This document shows positions 35,295 through 44,022 of a stretch of 64,000 nt of DNA, one piece after another; positions within the stretch are counted from its first letter, which is position 1; each line of letters opens with the position of its first letter. The notes beneath the pieces are model-generated. The model was not told where the DNA came from. It searched no databases and saw only the letters and a list, made by a program, of their open reading frames with translations. Source of the stretch: Pantoea eucalypti (GTDB taxonomy: Bacteria; Pseudomonadota; Gammaproteobacteria; Enterobacterales; Enterobacteriaceae); the NCBI RefSeq assembly GCF_009646115.1, contig NZ_CP045720.1:3534001-3598000 (forward strand), given 5' to 3'. Made by a program: the position numbers and the translations under genes.

Positions 35295-35838
35295 AATATC
35301 GCTCCCGTTAAATTAAATAATTACCACAACTGCCTGACACAGTGATCAAGCATGAACACTCTGGCTGATTTCGCAAGCCGGAATAATAAAAAACTCCGCT
35401 AACTCAATTTAATTACGGCACAGACACTTGCATCAAAAACAAGCACCCCGGTTTAAATTACCGCTACGTTAAATATAAAAATTACATGAAACACATGATG
35501 TTATATTAAAATAGTTTCTCAGGTAAATATTACCAGCCCAGACGCAAGCGCTTAGAAAGCACTCTATAAGCAAAGCGGTAAATTTAATTTAAACCAGGAC
35601 GATTCCTGATAAAAAACGTGAGGATATTAAATAATGTTTCAGCGAGAGGCACTTATTACTGCCTTCAGCAAATCACTTCACAGAATAATAACACTAACAA
35701 GCATCTGAATATTTTATCGCTTCTATTACAGAAGATTCCCAAAGTGCTATTTAAGACGCTATTTATAAAAGGAAGTCAGGAACTTTCTGCTCGTCAGCCT
35801 CTCTTAGCAAAACTAAATAAGAAGATACTGAGGTTAAG
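35295..35838 (+). promoter_or_regulatory. Long AT-rich leader of yjjA, duplicated upstream
   Basis: About 540 bp between divergent genes, with no supported ORF (a 74-codon frame at 35618-35842 lacks family features). Most of it is conserved with 32890-33333 in front of the broken copy. Conservation of blocks over 400 bp suggests a promoter and long 5' leader that was copied with the gene. Confidence 0.5.
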
Positions 35839-36348
35839 ATGAAGCAGGCACAACGCAGTGCATGGGTTTTGGGCGTGGCAGCACTTCTGGTGGCAGGCAG
35901 TGCATCAGCGGCAAGCTGGCAGGATCAGCTGAGCAGTGCAGCGTCGCAGCTCAGCCAGCAGAACAACGGTAGCACCACCAGCACCACGCAGCAGAATGGC
36001 GGTCTGTCGCTCTCTTCTATTACCAGCATGCTGGGCGGCGGCGACAAAGCGGTCAGCGCCAACAGCATGACCAACGCGGCTGGTGTGATGCAGTATTGCG
36101 TCGAACACAACGTGGTGAAAAACAATGTGCAGTCGGTGAAAGATCAGGTGCTGAGCAAGCTCGGTCTTAACACCACCACCGCGCAGGAACAGAAAACCGA
36201 TTATACCCAGGGCGTGGCAGGCCTGCTGAATACCGGAAATGGCCAGCAGCTGAATCTGCAAAGCCTGAGCAACTCACCCATGGGTGAGAAGCTCAAAACC
36301 AAAGCCTGCGACGTGGTACTGAAGCAGGGTAAAAACTTTATCTCCTGA
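35839..36348 (+). CDS. yjjA: DUF2501 secreted protein YjjA
   Basis: 169 residues. A signal peptide ends in ALLVAGSASA (cleavage near residue 24). The mature protein follows the YjjA pattern: ASWQDQLSSAASQLS, a Gln/Asn/Thr-rich linker, GLSLSSITSMLGGG, MTNAAGVMQYCVEHNVV and a C-terminus MGEKLKTKACDVVLKQGKNFIS. Two cysteines may form a disulfide. The function is unknown. GAGG lies 6 nt before the ATG. A truncated duplicate lies 2.5 kb upstream. Confidence 0.86.
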   Translation: MKQAQRSAWVLGVAALLVAGSASAASWQDQLSSAASQLSQQNNGSTTSTTQQNGGLSLSSITSMLGGGDKAVSANSMTNAAGVMQYCVEHNVVKNNVQSVKDQVLSKLGLNTTTAQEQKTDYTQGVAGLLNTGNGQQLNLQSLSNSPMGEKLKTKACDVVLKQGKNFIS

Positions 36349-36363
36349 TCCCTCTATTCCTCT

Positions 36364-36387
36364 CTCCCCTCGCAGCACTGAGGGGAG
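36364..36387 (+). terminator. Hairpin after yjjA
   Basis: Perfect stem CTCCCCTC / GAGGGGAG with an 8-nt loop, 16 nt after the stop. The T-tract is weak (CTTAAA). Confidence 0.55.
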
Positions 36388-36477
36388 CTTAAACCCCGCC
36401 ATGCTGTGATGCCTGACATTCCCATAACCTGGGGTTGAGCGCTATAGTGTTGTTTTGGTTTCTACAGGACAGCACGC

Positions 36478-37113
36478 ATGAAAGGCATCAACATCGCACT
36501 TTACTTCGACCCCGATCAGATTCAGGCCTGCGTTCACGAACAGGATGACAGCTATCTCAGCAAAAAATTCGAGTATGACGATGGCGTGATAGAAGAGATC
36601 TACCAGTGGCTGGAGCAGTATGAACCCAAACGCACGCACATCTGCCTGATTGAGAACGAAACGGCCGAACTGCTGGCCGATGAGTTGGTCGACAGTGGAT
36701 TCCGCGTCCATCAGGTCACCATGCATCAGCTGCTGAGCTGGTTCGCCACCGAGCCGCCGTCCACGCCAGACGGCACGCCTATGCGCGCCATGCTGCGCTT
36801 CCTGGAAGATGAACATCCGCGTGAATATGAGTCGCGCACGCCGCAGACTGAAGCACTGATGGAGATGTTCGACGAGCTCGATGCACTGGAGATGGTCGAT
36901 GACGCCGACGACGAAGACACGCTGCCAGGCGATCTGCTGCGCGCCATGAAGAAGCACAAAATCACCGCCAGTGCTGCGGCTCAGCGTCTGTTGCCGGACG
37001 TCAACGAGCGTATCCGCGAACATCTGATGCAGTATCCCGAACTGATGACGCCAGAAATCCTGCAGGACTTCTTCCCGGAGCTGCTTGAGGCGCTGGAGCG
37101 CCCGAAACACTAA
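36478..37113 (+). CDS. Hypothetical acidic cytoplasmic protein
   Basis: 211 residues of unrecognised family. It is strongly acidic in the middle (DELDALEMVDDADDEDTLPGDL) with no signal or membrane segment. The N-terminus (INIALYFDPDQIQACVHEQD) and THICLIENETAELLADELVDSGFRVHQV look like an alpha/beta domain. AGGACAG precedes the ATG, and marC follows 15 nt after its stop, so the two are probably co-transcribed. Confidence 0.7.
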   Translation: MKGINIALYFDPDQIQACVHEQDDSYLSKKFEYDDGVIEEIYQWLEQYEPKRTHICLIENETAELLADELVDSGFRVHQVTMHQLLSWFATEPPSTPDGTPMRAMLRFLEDEHPREYESRTPQTEALMEMFDELDALEMVDDADDEDTLPGDLLRAMKKHKITASAAAQRLLPDVNERIREHLMQYPELMTPEILQDFFPELLEALERPKH

Positions 37114-37128
37114 TCAGGGAGTGCAGAC

Positions 37129-37797
37129 ATGCTGGAGCTGATTAAAGCCGTTAGTCTGGGGCTTGTCGTGATCCTGCCGCTCGCCAATCCACTCACCACC
37201 GTGGCGCTGTTTTTAGGGCTGGCGGGTGATATGAATTACCAGCAGCGGAACCGGCAGGCGCGCCAGGCGTCAATCTATGTTTTTGCCATCATGGTGGTGG
37301 CGTGGTACGCAGGCAGCGCGGTGCTGCATACCTTTGGCATCTCGATACCGGGCCTGCGTATGGCCGGTGGGCTGATCGTTGCCTTTATCGGTTTTCGGAT
37401 GCTGTTTCCGGCCAAGCCTGCGGGTCATTCGGTTGAAGCTAAGCAGAAACTGGATGAGCTGGATGAAGCCAAAGAGCCGGTGAATATCGCCTTTGTGCCA
37501 CTGGCGATGCCGAGCACGGCGGGACCCGGGACCATTGCGATGATCATCTCGTCCGCCTCGACGGTCAGAAGTGGCGTTGATTTTCCCGCCTGGGTGATTA
37601 GTGTGGCGCCGGTGCTGACCTTCCTGCTGGTAAGCCTGATCCTCTGGATCTCTCTGCGCAGTTCGGGAGCCATCATGAAGCTGGTGGGCAAAAGCGGCAT
37701 TGAGGCGATCTCGCGCCTGATGGGATTTTTGCTGGTCTGCATGGGCGTGCAGTTCATCATTAATGGCGTGCTGGAAGTGGTGCGCACCTTTCACTGA
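37129..37797 (+). CDS. marC: MarC family inner-membrane protein
   Basis: 222 residues with six predicted helices. It is close to E. coli MarC throughout ([88 protein letters not shown]). The family was once thought to export antibiotics; the true substrate is unknown and it is classed as NAAT. GGGAG precedes the ATG. It is not next to marRAB here. Confidence 0.92.
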   Translation: MLELIKAVSLGLVVILPLANPLTTVALFLGLAGDMNYQQRNRQARQASIYVFAIMVVAWYAGSAVLHTFGISIPGLRMAGGLIVAFIGFRMLFPAKPAGHSVEAKQKLDELDEAKEPVNIAFVPLAMPSTAGPGTIAMIISSASTVRSGVDFPAWVISVAPVLTFLLVSLILWISLRSSGAIMKLVGKSGIEAISRLMGFLLVCMGVQFIINGVLEVVRTFH

Positions 37798-37805
37798 GCC
37801 GGAAT

Positions 37806-37833
37806 GTCCCCTCTCCTGACCGGCAGAGGGGAC
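37806..37833. terminator. Inverted repeat between convergent marC and dehydrogenase operon
   Basis: Perfect stem GTCCCCTCT / AGAGGGGAC with a 10-nt loop. Flanking T-tracts are poor, so termination may be moderate. Confidence 0.55.
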
Positions 37834-37840
37834 TGCCTGA

Positions 37841-39103
37841 TTACTTCAGCGTTTTACGTACCTCTGCAACCTGATCTTTACTCACCGCTGGCGCGGTGTT
37901 GCTCCAGCCCTGGCGAATAAAAGTCGCCAGCTGCGCGACTTCATCATCGCTCAGACGCTGGGCAAAGCCCGGCATCGCCAGCTTAGACGGTGCTTTCGCC
38001 GTAGAAGGCTGCTGCGCACCGGCCAGAATGGTATGGATCAGACCGGTTGGATCCTTCGCATTCACGATGGTTGCCCCATCCAGCTCCGGGAAGATCGCGG
38101 GTGCGCCTTTGCCGGTCACGAAGTGACAGGCACCGCAGTTATCCAGATAGAGACGCTCCCCTTCGCTGAGGTTCTTCGCCGCCGTGAGCTTCGCTTCCGT
38201 TGCCTGCTGCGCCTGCACGCTGAACGCCTGCAATGGCGGATTGCCGCCCAGGAACTTCAGGTAGGCCGCGATGGCTTTCAGATCGGCATCGGTCATGTGT
38301 GAGCTGCTGTGCTCAACCACCGAGGTCATCTCACCACCCACTGCCGCTTTATCGTTGCGGCCGGTCTGCAGGTAATCCACGATCTCCTGCTCGCTCCAGT
38401 GCGGCACACCGCGCAGTGACGGCACATCCCAGTTGTTCAGGCTGCCGCCTGCCAGGAATTTATCATCACCGCTGTCCAGCGCTTTCTCGTTCATGCCCAG
38501 ACCGCGCGGCGTATGGCAACTGCCGCAGTGGCCCAGACTCTCCACGATATAGGCACCGCGGTTAACCTCGGCTGACGCGCCACCAATCGGCTGGAACGGC
38601 TTGTCAGACGCGAACGCCCAGTTCCAGAACCGCATGCCCCAGCGCTGGCTGAACGGGAAGCTCAGATCGGTTTCCGGCGGCTGTTCTGCGCTTGGCTGCA
38701 CGCCTTTCATGAAATAGGCGTAGAGCGCATGGATATCAGCATCGCTGATTTTGGCGTAGTCAGGGTAAGGCATGGCCGGATAGAGATGCGATCCGTCCGG
38801 TAACACTCCCTTGCGCACCGCGTCAGAGAACTGCTGCTCGCTGTAGTTGCCGATACCGTGCTGCTTATCGGGCGTGATGTTGGTGGAGAAGATGGTGCCA
38901 AGGTTCGACTCAATCGCCAGTCCGCCTGAATAAGCAGGCTTGCCGGGCAGTGAGTGGCACGCCATGCAGTCGCCCAGCCGGGAGAGATATTCGCCCTGCT
39001 TAATCAGTTGCGCTTCATCTTCGGCGTGAGCCGGCAGCGCAAATCCGCTGGCCAGCAGCACCGCGTTGGCAAAAATAAAAGACTTCAGTTTCAGCTTATT
39101 CAT
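37841..39103 (-). CDS. Cytochrome c subunit of a membrane gluconate-type dehydrogenase
   Basis: 420 residues with a signal peptide (FIFANAVLLASGFALPAHA). Three haem-binding CxxCH motifs are present: CMACH (about residue 47), CGSCH (about 194) and CGACH (about 323), with axial Met candidates in AMPYPDYAKI and LAMPGFAQ. It passes electrons from the flavoprotein to ubiquinone or a terminal oxidase at the periplasmic face. It is the last gene of a three-gene operon, 4 nt after the GMC subunit. Confidence 0.93.
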   Translation of the reverse strand: MNKLKLKSFIFANAVLLASGFALPAHAEDEAQLIKQGEYLSRLGDCMACHSLPGKPAYSGGLAIESNLGTIFSTNITPDKQHGIGNYSEQQFSDAVRKGVLPDGSHLYPAMPYPDYAKISDADIHALYAYFMKGVQPSAEQPPETDLSFPFSQRWGMRFWNWAFASDKPFQPIGGASAEVNRGAYIVESLGHCGSCHTPRGLGMNEKALDSGDDKFLAGGSLNNWDVPSLRGVPHWSEQEIVDYLQTGRNDKAAVGGEMTSVVEHSSSHMTDADLKAIAAYLKFLGGNPPLQAFSVQAQQATEAKLTAAKNLSEGERLYLDNCGACHFVTGKGAPAIFPELDGATIVNAKDPTGLIHTILAGAQQPSTAKAPSKLAMPGFAQRLSDDEVAQLATFIRQGWSNTAPAVSKDQVAEVRKTLK

Positions 39104-39107
39104 GCGC

Positions 39108-40877
39108 TTATGCCTGTACCAGTGGGCCGGGATTTTTCAGGTAGTGATCTTTGATCGCCTGCGCCGCCATCAGGGTAATTGCACCGATGGTATCGGTCGG
39201 GTTCGCCTGGAAGTTCTGCGGGAAGGCATTACCGCCCGGCACAAAGACGTTATGCACATCCCAGCTCTGCAGATACTTGTTGAGTGCAGAAGTTTTCGGG
39301 TTATCGCCCATCACTGCGCCGCCCACGTTGTGGGTAGAGACATATTTAGTGAGATCGAAATCAGCGCCCATCGGCAGGAAGCTCATACTCATGCTGTCCG
39401 GGTTCAGCTCTTTGGCGATATTGCCGACGATGCCTTTCAGATGCTGCTGCAGCTTCAGCTCGTTCTCTTTCCAGTTAAACGTCATGCGCAGCAGTGGCAG
39501 ACCACGGTGATCATTGTAGTTGGGATCGAGATCCAGATAGATATCGCGGTAAGACTGGCAGGTGGTGGTGATGCTGATCTTCATCGAATGACCGTACCAC
39601 TCTTCCAGACCTTCCTTGTAACCCATGCCCCAGGATGGCGTGCCTTTTGGCAGCGCAGTACTGATCGGCGTACCGGTCGCCTGTGAACTGTGGATCTTCG
39701 CGCCGCCCAGGAAGCCGAGCGAAGGACCGTCGAAGTTGCCTGGCGAGATATCGTTAAACATCTGGCCGGTCGCACCCGCGGTGGCGTACGGATTGAAGTT
39801 TTTATCTTTGAAGAACAGCGTCGCGCCGCCGTTCGACAGGAACGCGTAGTTACGCCCTACCACGCCCTCTTCGGTAATCGGGTTATAAGGCTTGCCGATG
39901 CCGGAGAGCAGCATCAGACGCACGTTGTAGAGCTGGAAGCTGCTCAGCACCACAATTTTCGCGGGCTGGAAGCACTCGTTGCCCTGCGCATCGATGTAGA
40001 TCACGCCTTTCGCGGTTTTCTTATCATCGTTCAGCACCACCTTGATCACTTCTGCGTTAACTTCATACGAGAAGTTCGGCATGCGCTTCAGCGAATCCAT
40101 GACTGCGGTCTGCGGCGACGCCTTGGAGTAGTTCAGGCAAGGATATTTACTGCAATAGCCGCAGTAGTTGCACGGGGCGATCTGGTTGCCGTACGGGTTT
40201 TTCCATGCACGCGACACACAGGCTGACGGGTTCGGGAACGGATGGTAACCGAGTCTGGTCGCCACCTCTTTGAACATCACGTTGTTCAGCGTGTCATCCA
40301 GTGCAGGCAGCGGATAAGGCTCTGAACGCGGGCCTTCAAACGGATCGCCGCCTTCCATGATTTTGCCGCGCAGGTTGCCAGTGTTGCCCGACTGGCCGCA
40401 AATCAGTTCGAATTTGTAGTAATAAGGTTCGATCTCTTCCCAGCTGAACGGGAAGTCCATTACCCGCATATCATCCTGCAGAATGCCCGGCTTATACGCC
40501 TCGTCGACATAGGTCTTCAGTTTGATATCGGTTGGCGTCGGACGGATCAGTACCGCTGTCCAGTGCAGGCCAGAACCACCTACGCCGGTGCCCGGTGCAA
40601 ACGCGCCCCATTTACGGGTGGGTAATGCGGTCTGGCTGCTGTTGTAGCGTACGGTGACCGCCACTTCGGCGGGCGTTGCAAACACTTTGTTGCGCACTGC
40701 ATAGGCGTATTCATCCGCCGGTTTTGGATAGGCGAACTCGTCGTAATCACGATCGCCGCCACGCTCCAGCGCGCGCACGTCCAGACCGGCCAGCGCCAGC
40801 TCGATGCTCATCAGCGAGCCTGCCCAGCCGAGGCCGCAGACCACGACGTCGACTTCTTTTTTAGTAACCTGTGCCAT
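39108..40877 (-). CDS. GMC-type FAD dehydrogenase subunit (gluconate 2-dehydrogenase-like)
   Basis: 589 residues, the length of gluconate, 2-ketogluconate and FAD-glucose dehydrogenases. The FAD fold is VVVCGLGWAGSLMSIELALAG (residues 11-31). The cysteine cluster CNYCGYCSKYPC near 237-248 resembles the cluster that holds a 3Fe-4S centre in bacterial FAD-glucose dehydrogenase. The catalytic GMC region is STHNVGGAVMGDNP with NPTDTIGAITLMAAQA at the end. No signal peptide is seen, so it is exported with its Tat partner. CAGGA precedes the ATG. The exact sugar acid or polyol substrate is open. Confidence 0.92.
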   Translation of the reverse strand: MAQVTKKEVDVVVCGLGWAGSLMSIELALAGLDVRALERGGDRDYDEFAYPKPADEYAYAVRNKVFATPAEVAVTVRYNSSQTALPTRKWGAFAPGTGVGGSGLHWTAVLIRPTPTDIKLKTYVDEAYKPGILQDDMRVMDFPFSWEEIEPYYYKFELICGQSGNTGNLRGKIMEGGDPFEGPRSEPYPLPALDDTLNNVMFKEVATRLGYHPFPNPSACVSRAWKNPYGNQIAPCNYCGYCSKYPCLNYSKASPQTAVMDSLKRMPNFSYEVNAEVIKVVLNDDKKTAKGVIYIDAQGNECFQPAKIVVLSSFQLYNVRLMLLSGIGKPYNPITEEGVVGRNYAFLSNGGATLFFKDKNFNPYATAGATGQMFNDISPGNFDGPSLGFLGGAKIHSSQATGTPISTALPKGTPSWGMGYKEGLEEWYGHSMKISITTTCQSYRDIYLDLDPNYNDHRGLPLLRMTFNWKENELKLQQHLKGIVGNIAKELNPDSMSMSFLPMGADFDLTKYVSTHNVGGAVMGDNPKTSALNKYLQSWDVHNVFVPGGNAFPQNFQANPTDTIGAITLMAAQAIKDHYLKNPGPLVQA

Positions 40878-40913
40878 GATAATCCTGTTTCAAATACCTG
40901 ATGTGGAAGCGCG

Positions 40914-41642
40914 TTATGCGCGTTCACCTTTGATGCTGACCGGGCCCAGCGGATAAGGCACGTTGTGCTGTTTCACCCATTCGGTGAAGCTGGCACGCGC
41001 GCCCGGGAATCCGATGGCGATCCAGGCTTTCATGCCTTTATTACCGCCGTACATCGGGTCGGCCAGGTAGCCATGCTTGGTATCTGAAAGCAGCTGGCTG
41101 AAGAAATGGGAAGGTTTAAGATCGGCTTCGCCCAGCGCGGCAAAATCGATCTCGTTTTTGTTGACCTGGGTCAGCACCGCATCTTTCTCTTCCAGCGTCA
41201 GTGCATGAAACGCTTTCTGATGTGTGTTCTGCGACCACTGATTAATCAGCCGGATACCGGTCTGATACATCTGCTGTGGGCGGAACGGAATCTGATAACC
41301 CATGGTGGCCGGCGCCTGGGTATTAAAAGGCCCCTGCAGGTAGATTTCGCTGCCAAACGCCTCGCTGTGCAGCTGCTGATCGATAAAGATTGGCACGTTG
41401 GTTTCCAGCGCGCCCGGCGCTTTGCCTTTGCCGCCCGCCGGAATCAGGCGGTCGGTAGCAGCCAGAATGAATTGCCACTCATCGGCGCTGAAAAAGATCG
41501 GTTTGTAATCGGTTAACTCGGGTGCAGCCATCTCTGCAGCCTGTGCCGCAGTCATGCCTTTCAGGACCAGCTCACTTAATGGCAACGCCAGCAGTGAACC
41601 GAGCAAAAATTTACGCCTGGTGGTGGGTTTTTCTAAAAGCAT
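40914..41642 (-). CDS. Gluconate 2-dehydrogenase subunit 3 (gamma), Tat-exported
   Basis: 242 residues. The N-terminus TTRRKFLLGSLLALPLSELVL is a twin-arginine signal. The mature part has family features (FFSADEWQFILAATDRLIP, QLHSEAFGSEIYLQGPF, FFSQLLSDTKHGYLADPMYGGNKGMKAWIAIGFPGARASF). In these dehydrogenases the small subunit carries the flavoprotein through the Tat pathway as a chaperone. It is the first gene of the operon and starts within a weak GAGAG context. Confidence 0.92.
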   Translation of the reverse strand: MLLEKPTTRRKFLLGSLLALPLSELVLKGMTAAQAAEMAAPELTDYKPIFFSADEWQFILAATDRLIPAGGKGKAPGALETNVPIFIDQQLHSEAFGSEIYLQGPFNTQAPATMGYQIPFRPQQMYQTGIRLINQWSQNTHQKAFHALTLEEKDAVLTQVNKNEIDFAALGEADLKPSHFFSQLLSDTKHGYLADPMYGGNKGMKAWIAIGFPGARASFTEWVKQHNVPYPLGPVSIKGERA

Positions 41643-42331
41643 ATCCGCACGACTCTCATCTGCTAAATACCCGTTTAATTTGTTATGTCGCTGAAAGGCT
41701 GAATAGAGTCAGGAAACTCCACGCAGAGATAAATGCAAACAGCACTGACGACGGCAAAACAGACAAGGGCGGGTAAAATTATGGTTCGGTGACTAACGGA
41801 ACTTATCGGTTAATAACCTGGCAATATTAGGGATATAAATATTTCTGAATGTAAAAATTGAATTAAAAAGATGTCGAAGTGAAAGTTTATCATGGTGTTG
41901 CAGAAGGGTTATCGAGAGGTAAAAGATTTACATCGCTGAAATCGGGGATAAAACCGCATAAACATCGGGTATTTGGCTGATTCGACGCAGAATGGAGGGC
42001 GTTATTTTCACTCTGTCATCATCACGTCTGCTAACCGATAAAAAAAAATCATACTTCCATACAAGAAAAGCGTTTCTGATCGTTAACACTATAGTGGCTT
42101 TATCAGCCGCACAATCAGACAGTGCGCAATTTGTGATCGCATGAGTAAAAGCGTATTAATTTTGTGCATTTTAAAGTAACGACGAAATAATTACTGACAG
42201 ACACTATCTTATTTTGTCTCTTTGCCCGAATCGCTACGCAAATATTTGTGCAAAGCTCATAACAAACCGGCATTTTGAGATTATCAGGCGCCCGATAGAG
42301 TAGAGCAATCAACGGCTCAGGATAATGCTCA
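41643..42331. other. Divergent intergenic region
   Basis: About 690 bp between the dehydrogenase operon and a binding-protein gene, AT-rich in the middle. It must hold both promoters. A half-match to a CRP site (TTGTGATCGCATGAGTAAA, near 42131) is seen, but the second arm is poor. No gene or tRNA was found. Confidence 0.4.
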
Positions 42332-43903
42332 ATGCGCAAAACACTCTTGTCACTGGTTACTGCTCTGGCACTGGTTCACCCGGCACATGCCGCCACGCCT
42401 GCTGACACTCTGGTGGTCGCTGTGCCACTCGATGGCATCATCAGTTTCGATCCGGCGGAAAGTTTTGAAACCGTCAGTAATAGCAGCCTGCGCAATATCT
42501 ACCAGACGCTGCTGGAGCCGGATCACCAGAACCCGCAGAAGCTCTCGCCACTGGCTGCCACACGCTGGCAGGCCGGGAAAACGCCCCACAGCCTGGTGTT
42601 TGACCTCAACCCGCAGGCTCATTTCGCCAGCGGTCATCCGCTCACCGCGCAGGATGTTGTTTTCTCCTTAACCCGCGCCGTCAGACTCAATAAAGCGCCC
42701 TCTTTTATCCTGGGCGAGTTTGGCTGGACGCCGGAAAATATCGATCAGCAATTCACGGTGATCAATGACCACCAGTTTGAGCTGCGCTGGCCCGCGGAGA
42801 TCGGCAGCGATCTGGCGCTGCGCCTGCTTACCGCGCCGGTCGCCTCCATCGTCGACAGTAAACTGGCGCAGGAACACGCCAGCAGCAACGATTACGGCAA
42901 TGCCTGGCTGAAGAACCACTCCGCTGGCAGTGCGGCTTATGCCATAAAACAGTTTGTGCCGCTACAGGCGCTGGTGCTGGAGGCCAATCCCCACAGCAGC
43001 CAGAAGCCGCATCTGAAGCGCGTATTACTCAAGGGCGTGGCCGATCCTGGCAGCCGCCGTCTGCTGATCCAGCAGGGTGATGTGGATGTCGCCTGTCAGC
43101 TCGGTCCGGATCAGATTGCCGCACTGAAAAATGTAGCGAATGTGCGTGTCGATGCCTTCCCGTCCAGCCTGCTTTATTACATCGGCTTTAACACCCAAAG
43201 TCCGCAGCAACCGGCGCTGGGGAATCCGGCTCTATGGCAGGCGGCTCGCTGGCTGGTTGACTATGACAGCCTGGCAAACCAGCTGTTGAAAGGTCAGTAC
43301 CGCATCCATCAGAGCTTCCTGCCGGACGGCTTTGACGGTGCGCTGAACAGCACGCCGTTCCATTACGATCTGAAAAAGGCGCAGGCGATACTGCAAAAAG
43401 GCGGCATTAAACCCGGCACGCATATCGCGCTGACAGTAGTGAACCAGCCGCCTTATATTGATGTGGCGCAGGCGCTGCAGGCGAGTTTTGCCAAAGCGGA
43501 TGTGAATCTCGATATCCAGCCGGTGGCGGAATCAGAGCTGTGGAGCAAAATGCGCAGCCGCGACTTTCAGGCAATCTTCACCTACTGGGGCGCGGACTAC
43601 ATCGACCCTAACAGTAATGCCAGCACCTTTGCCTCTAACGTGCCAGGCGGCGGTAAAACCCTGGCTTGGCGCGTCGGCTGGTCCATTCCGGAACTCAGTG
43701 CCCAGACCCGCGCCGCCGCCGGAGAGAGCGACGCCGTGAAACGCCGCAACCTCTATACCGGATTGCAAACCCGCATCCAACAGGATTCGCCGTTTGTTGT
43801 GCTGCTACAGAGTGCGGTCCAGGTGGCGGTACGCAGCAACCTTAATCACCTGCAGCAGGGCATCGGTGTCAGCCTGCTGAATTTTGAAGAGGTGCAGAAG
43901 TAA
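42332..43903 (+). CDS. ABC transporter substrate-binding protein, family 5 (peptide/nickel type)
   Basis: 523 residues with a signal peptide (LLSLVTALALVHPAHA). The family 5 signature is present: ISFDPAESFETVSNSSLRNIYQTLLEPDHQ and WQAGKTPHSLVFDLNPQAHFASGHPLTAQDVVFSL. The mid region LLYYIGFNTQSP is typical of DppA/OppA/NikA relatives. No permease or ATPase gene is adjacent, so it must use a transporter encoded elsewhere or be an orphan. A strong terminator follows. Confidence 0.88.
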   Translation: MRKTLLSLVTALALVHPAHAATPADTLVVAVPLDGIISFDPAESFETVSNSSLRNIYQTLLEPDHQNPQKLSPLAATRWQAGKTPHSLVFDLNPQAHFASGHPLTAQDVVFSLTRAVRLNKAPSFILGEFGWTPENIDQQFTVINDHQFELRWPAEIGSDLALRLLTAPVASIVDSKLAQEHASSNDYGNAWLKNHSAGSAAYAIKQFVPLQALVLEANPHSSQKPHLKRVLLKGVADPGSRRLLIQQGDVDVACQLGPDQIAALKNVANVRVDAFPSSLLYYIGFNTQSPQQPALGNPALWQAARWLVDYDSLANQLLKGQYRIHQSFLPDGFDGALNSTPFHYDLKKAQAILQKGGIKPGTHIALTVVNQPPYIDVAQALQASFAKADVNLDIQPVAESELWSKMRSRDFQAIFTYWGADYIDPNSNASTFASNVPGGGKTLAWRVGWSIPELSAQTRAAAGESDAVKRRNLYTGLQTRIQQDSPFVVLLQSAVQVAVRSNLNHLQQGIGVSLLNFEEVQK

Positions 43904-43916
43904 GTCCTGGTTTGAG

Positions 43917-43946
43917 GCCGTTGCTTCACGCAGCAACGGCTTTTTT
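43917..43946 (+). terminator. Rho-independent terminator
   Basis: Stem GCCGTTGC / GCAACGGC with an 8-nt loop followed by six T, 13 nt after the binding-protein stop. Confidence 0.9.
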
Positions 43947-44022
43947 GGTGAATAGTTCTCCTCCTGTGCCGCTCTGGCTTGCTATCCTTCAGGCATAACC
44001 TTCAGCCTGAGAGTGGAAAATC

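Noticed and set aside
35618..35842. 74-codon plus-strand frame in the yjjA leader
   Set aside because: It lies in an AT-rich duplicated leader, and the corresponding region in the other copy is not open in the same way.
36442..37110. 222-codon minus-strand frame opposite the unknown gene at 36478
   Set aside because: The plus-strand gene has a good ribosome-binding site and natural acidic composition; the reverse frame is a mirror of it.
39066..39686. 206-codon plus-strand frame opposite the GMC subunit
   Set aside because: It is a shadow of a gene with FAD and GMC motifs.
42121..42150. CRP site upstream of the family 5 binding-protein gene
   Set aside because: Only the TGTGA half matches; the opposite arm is too poor to call a site.
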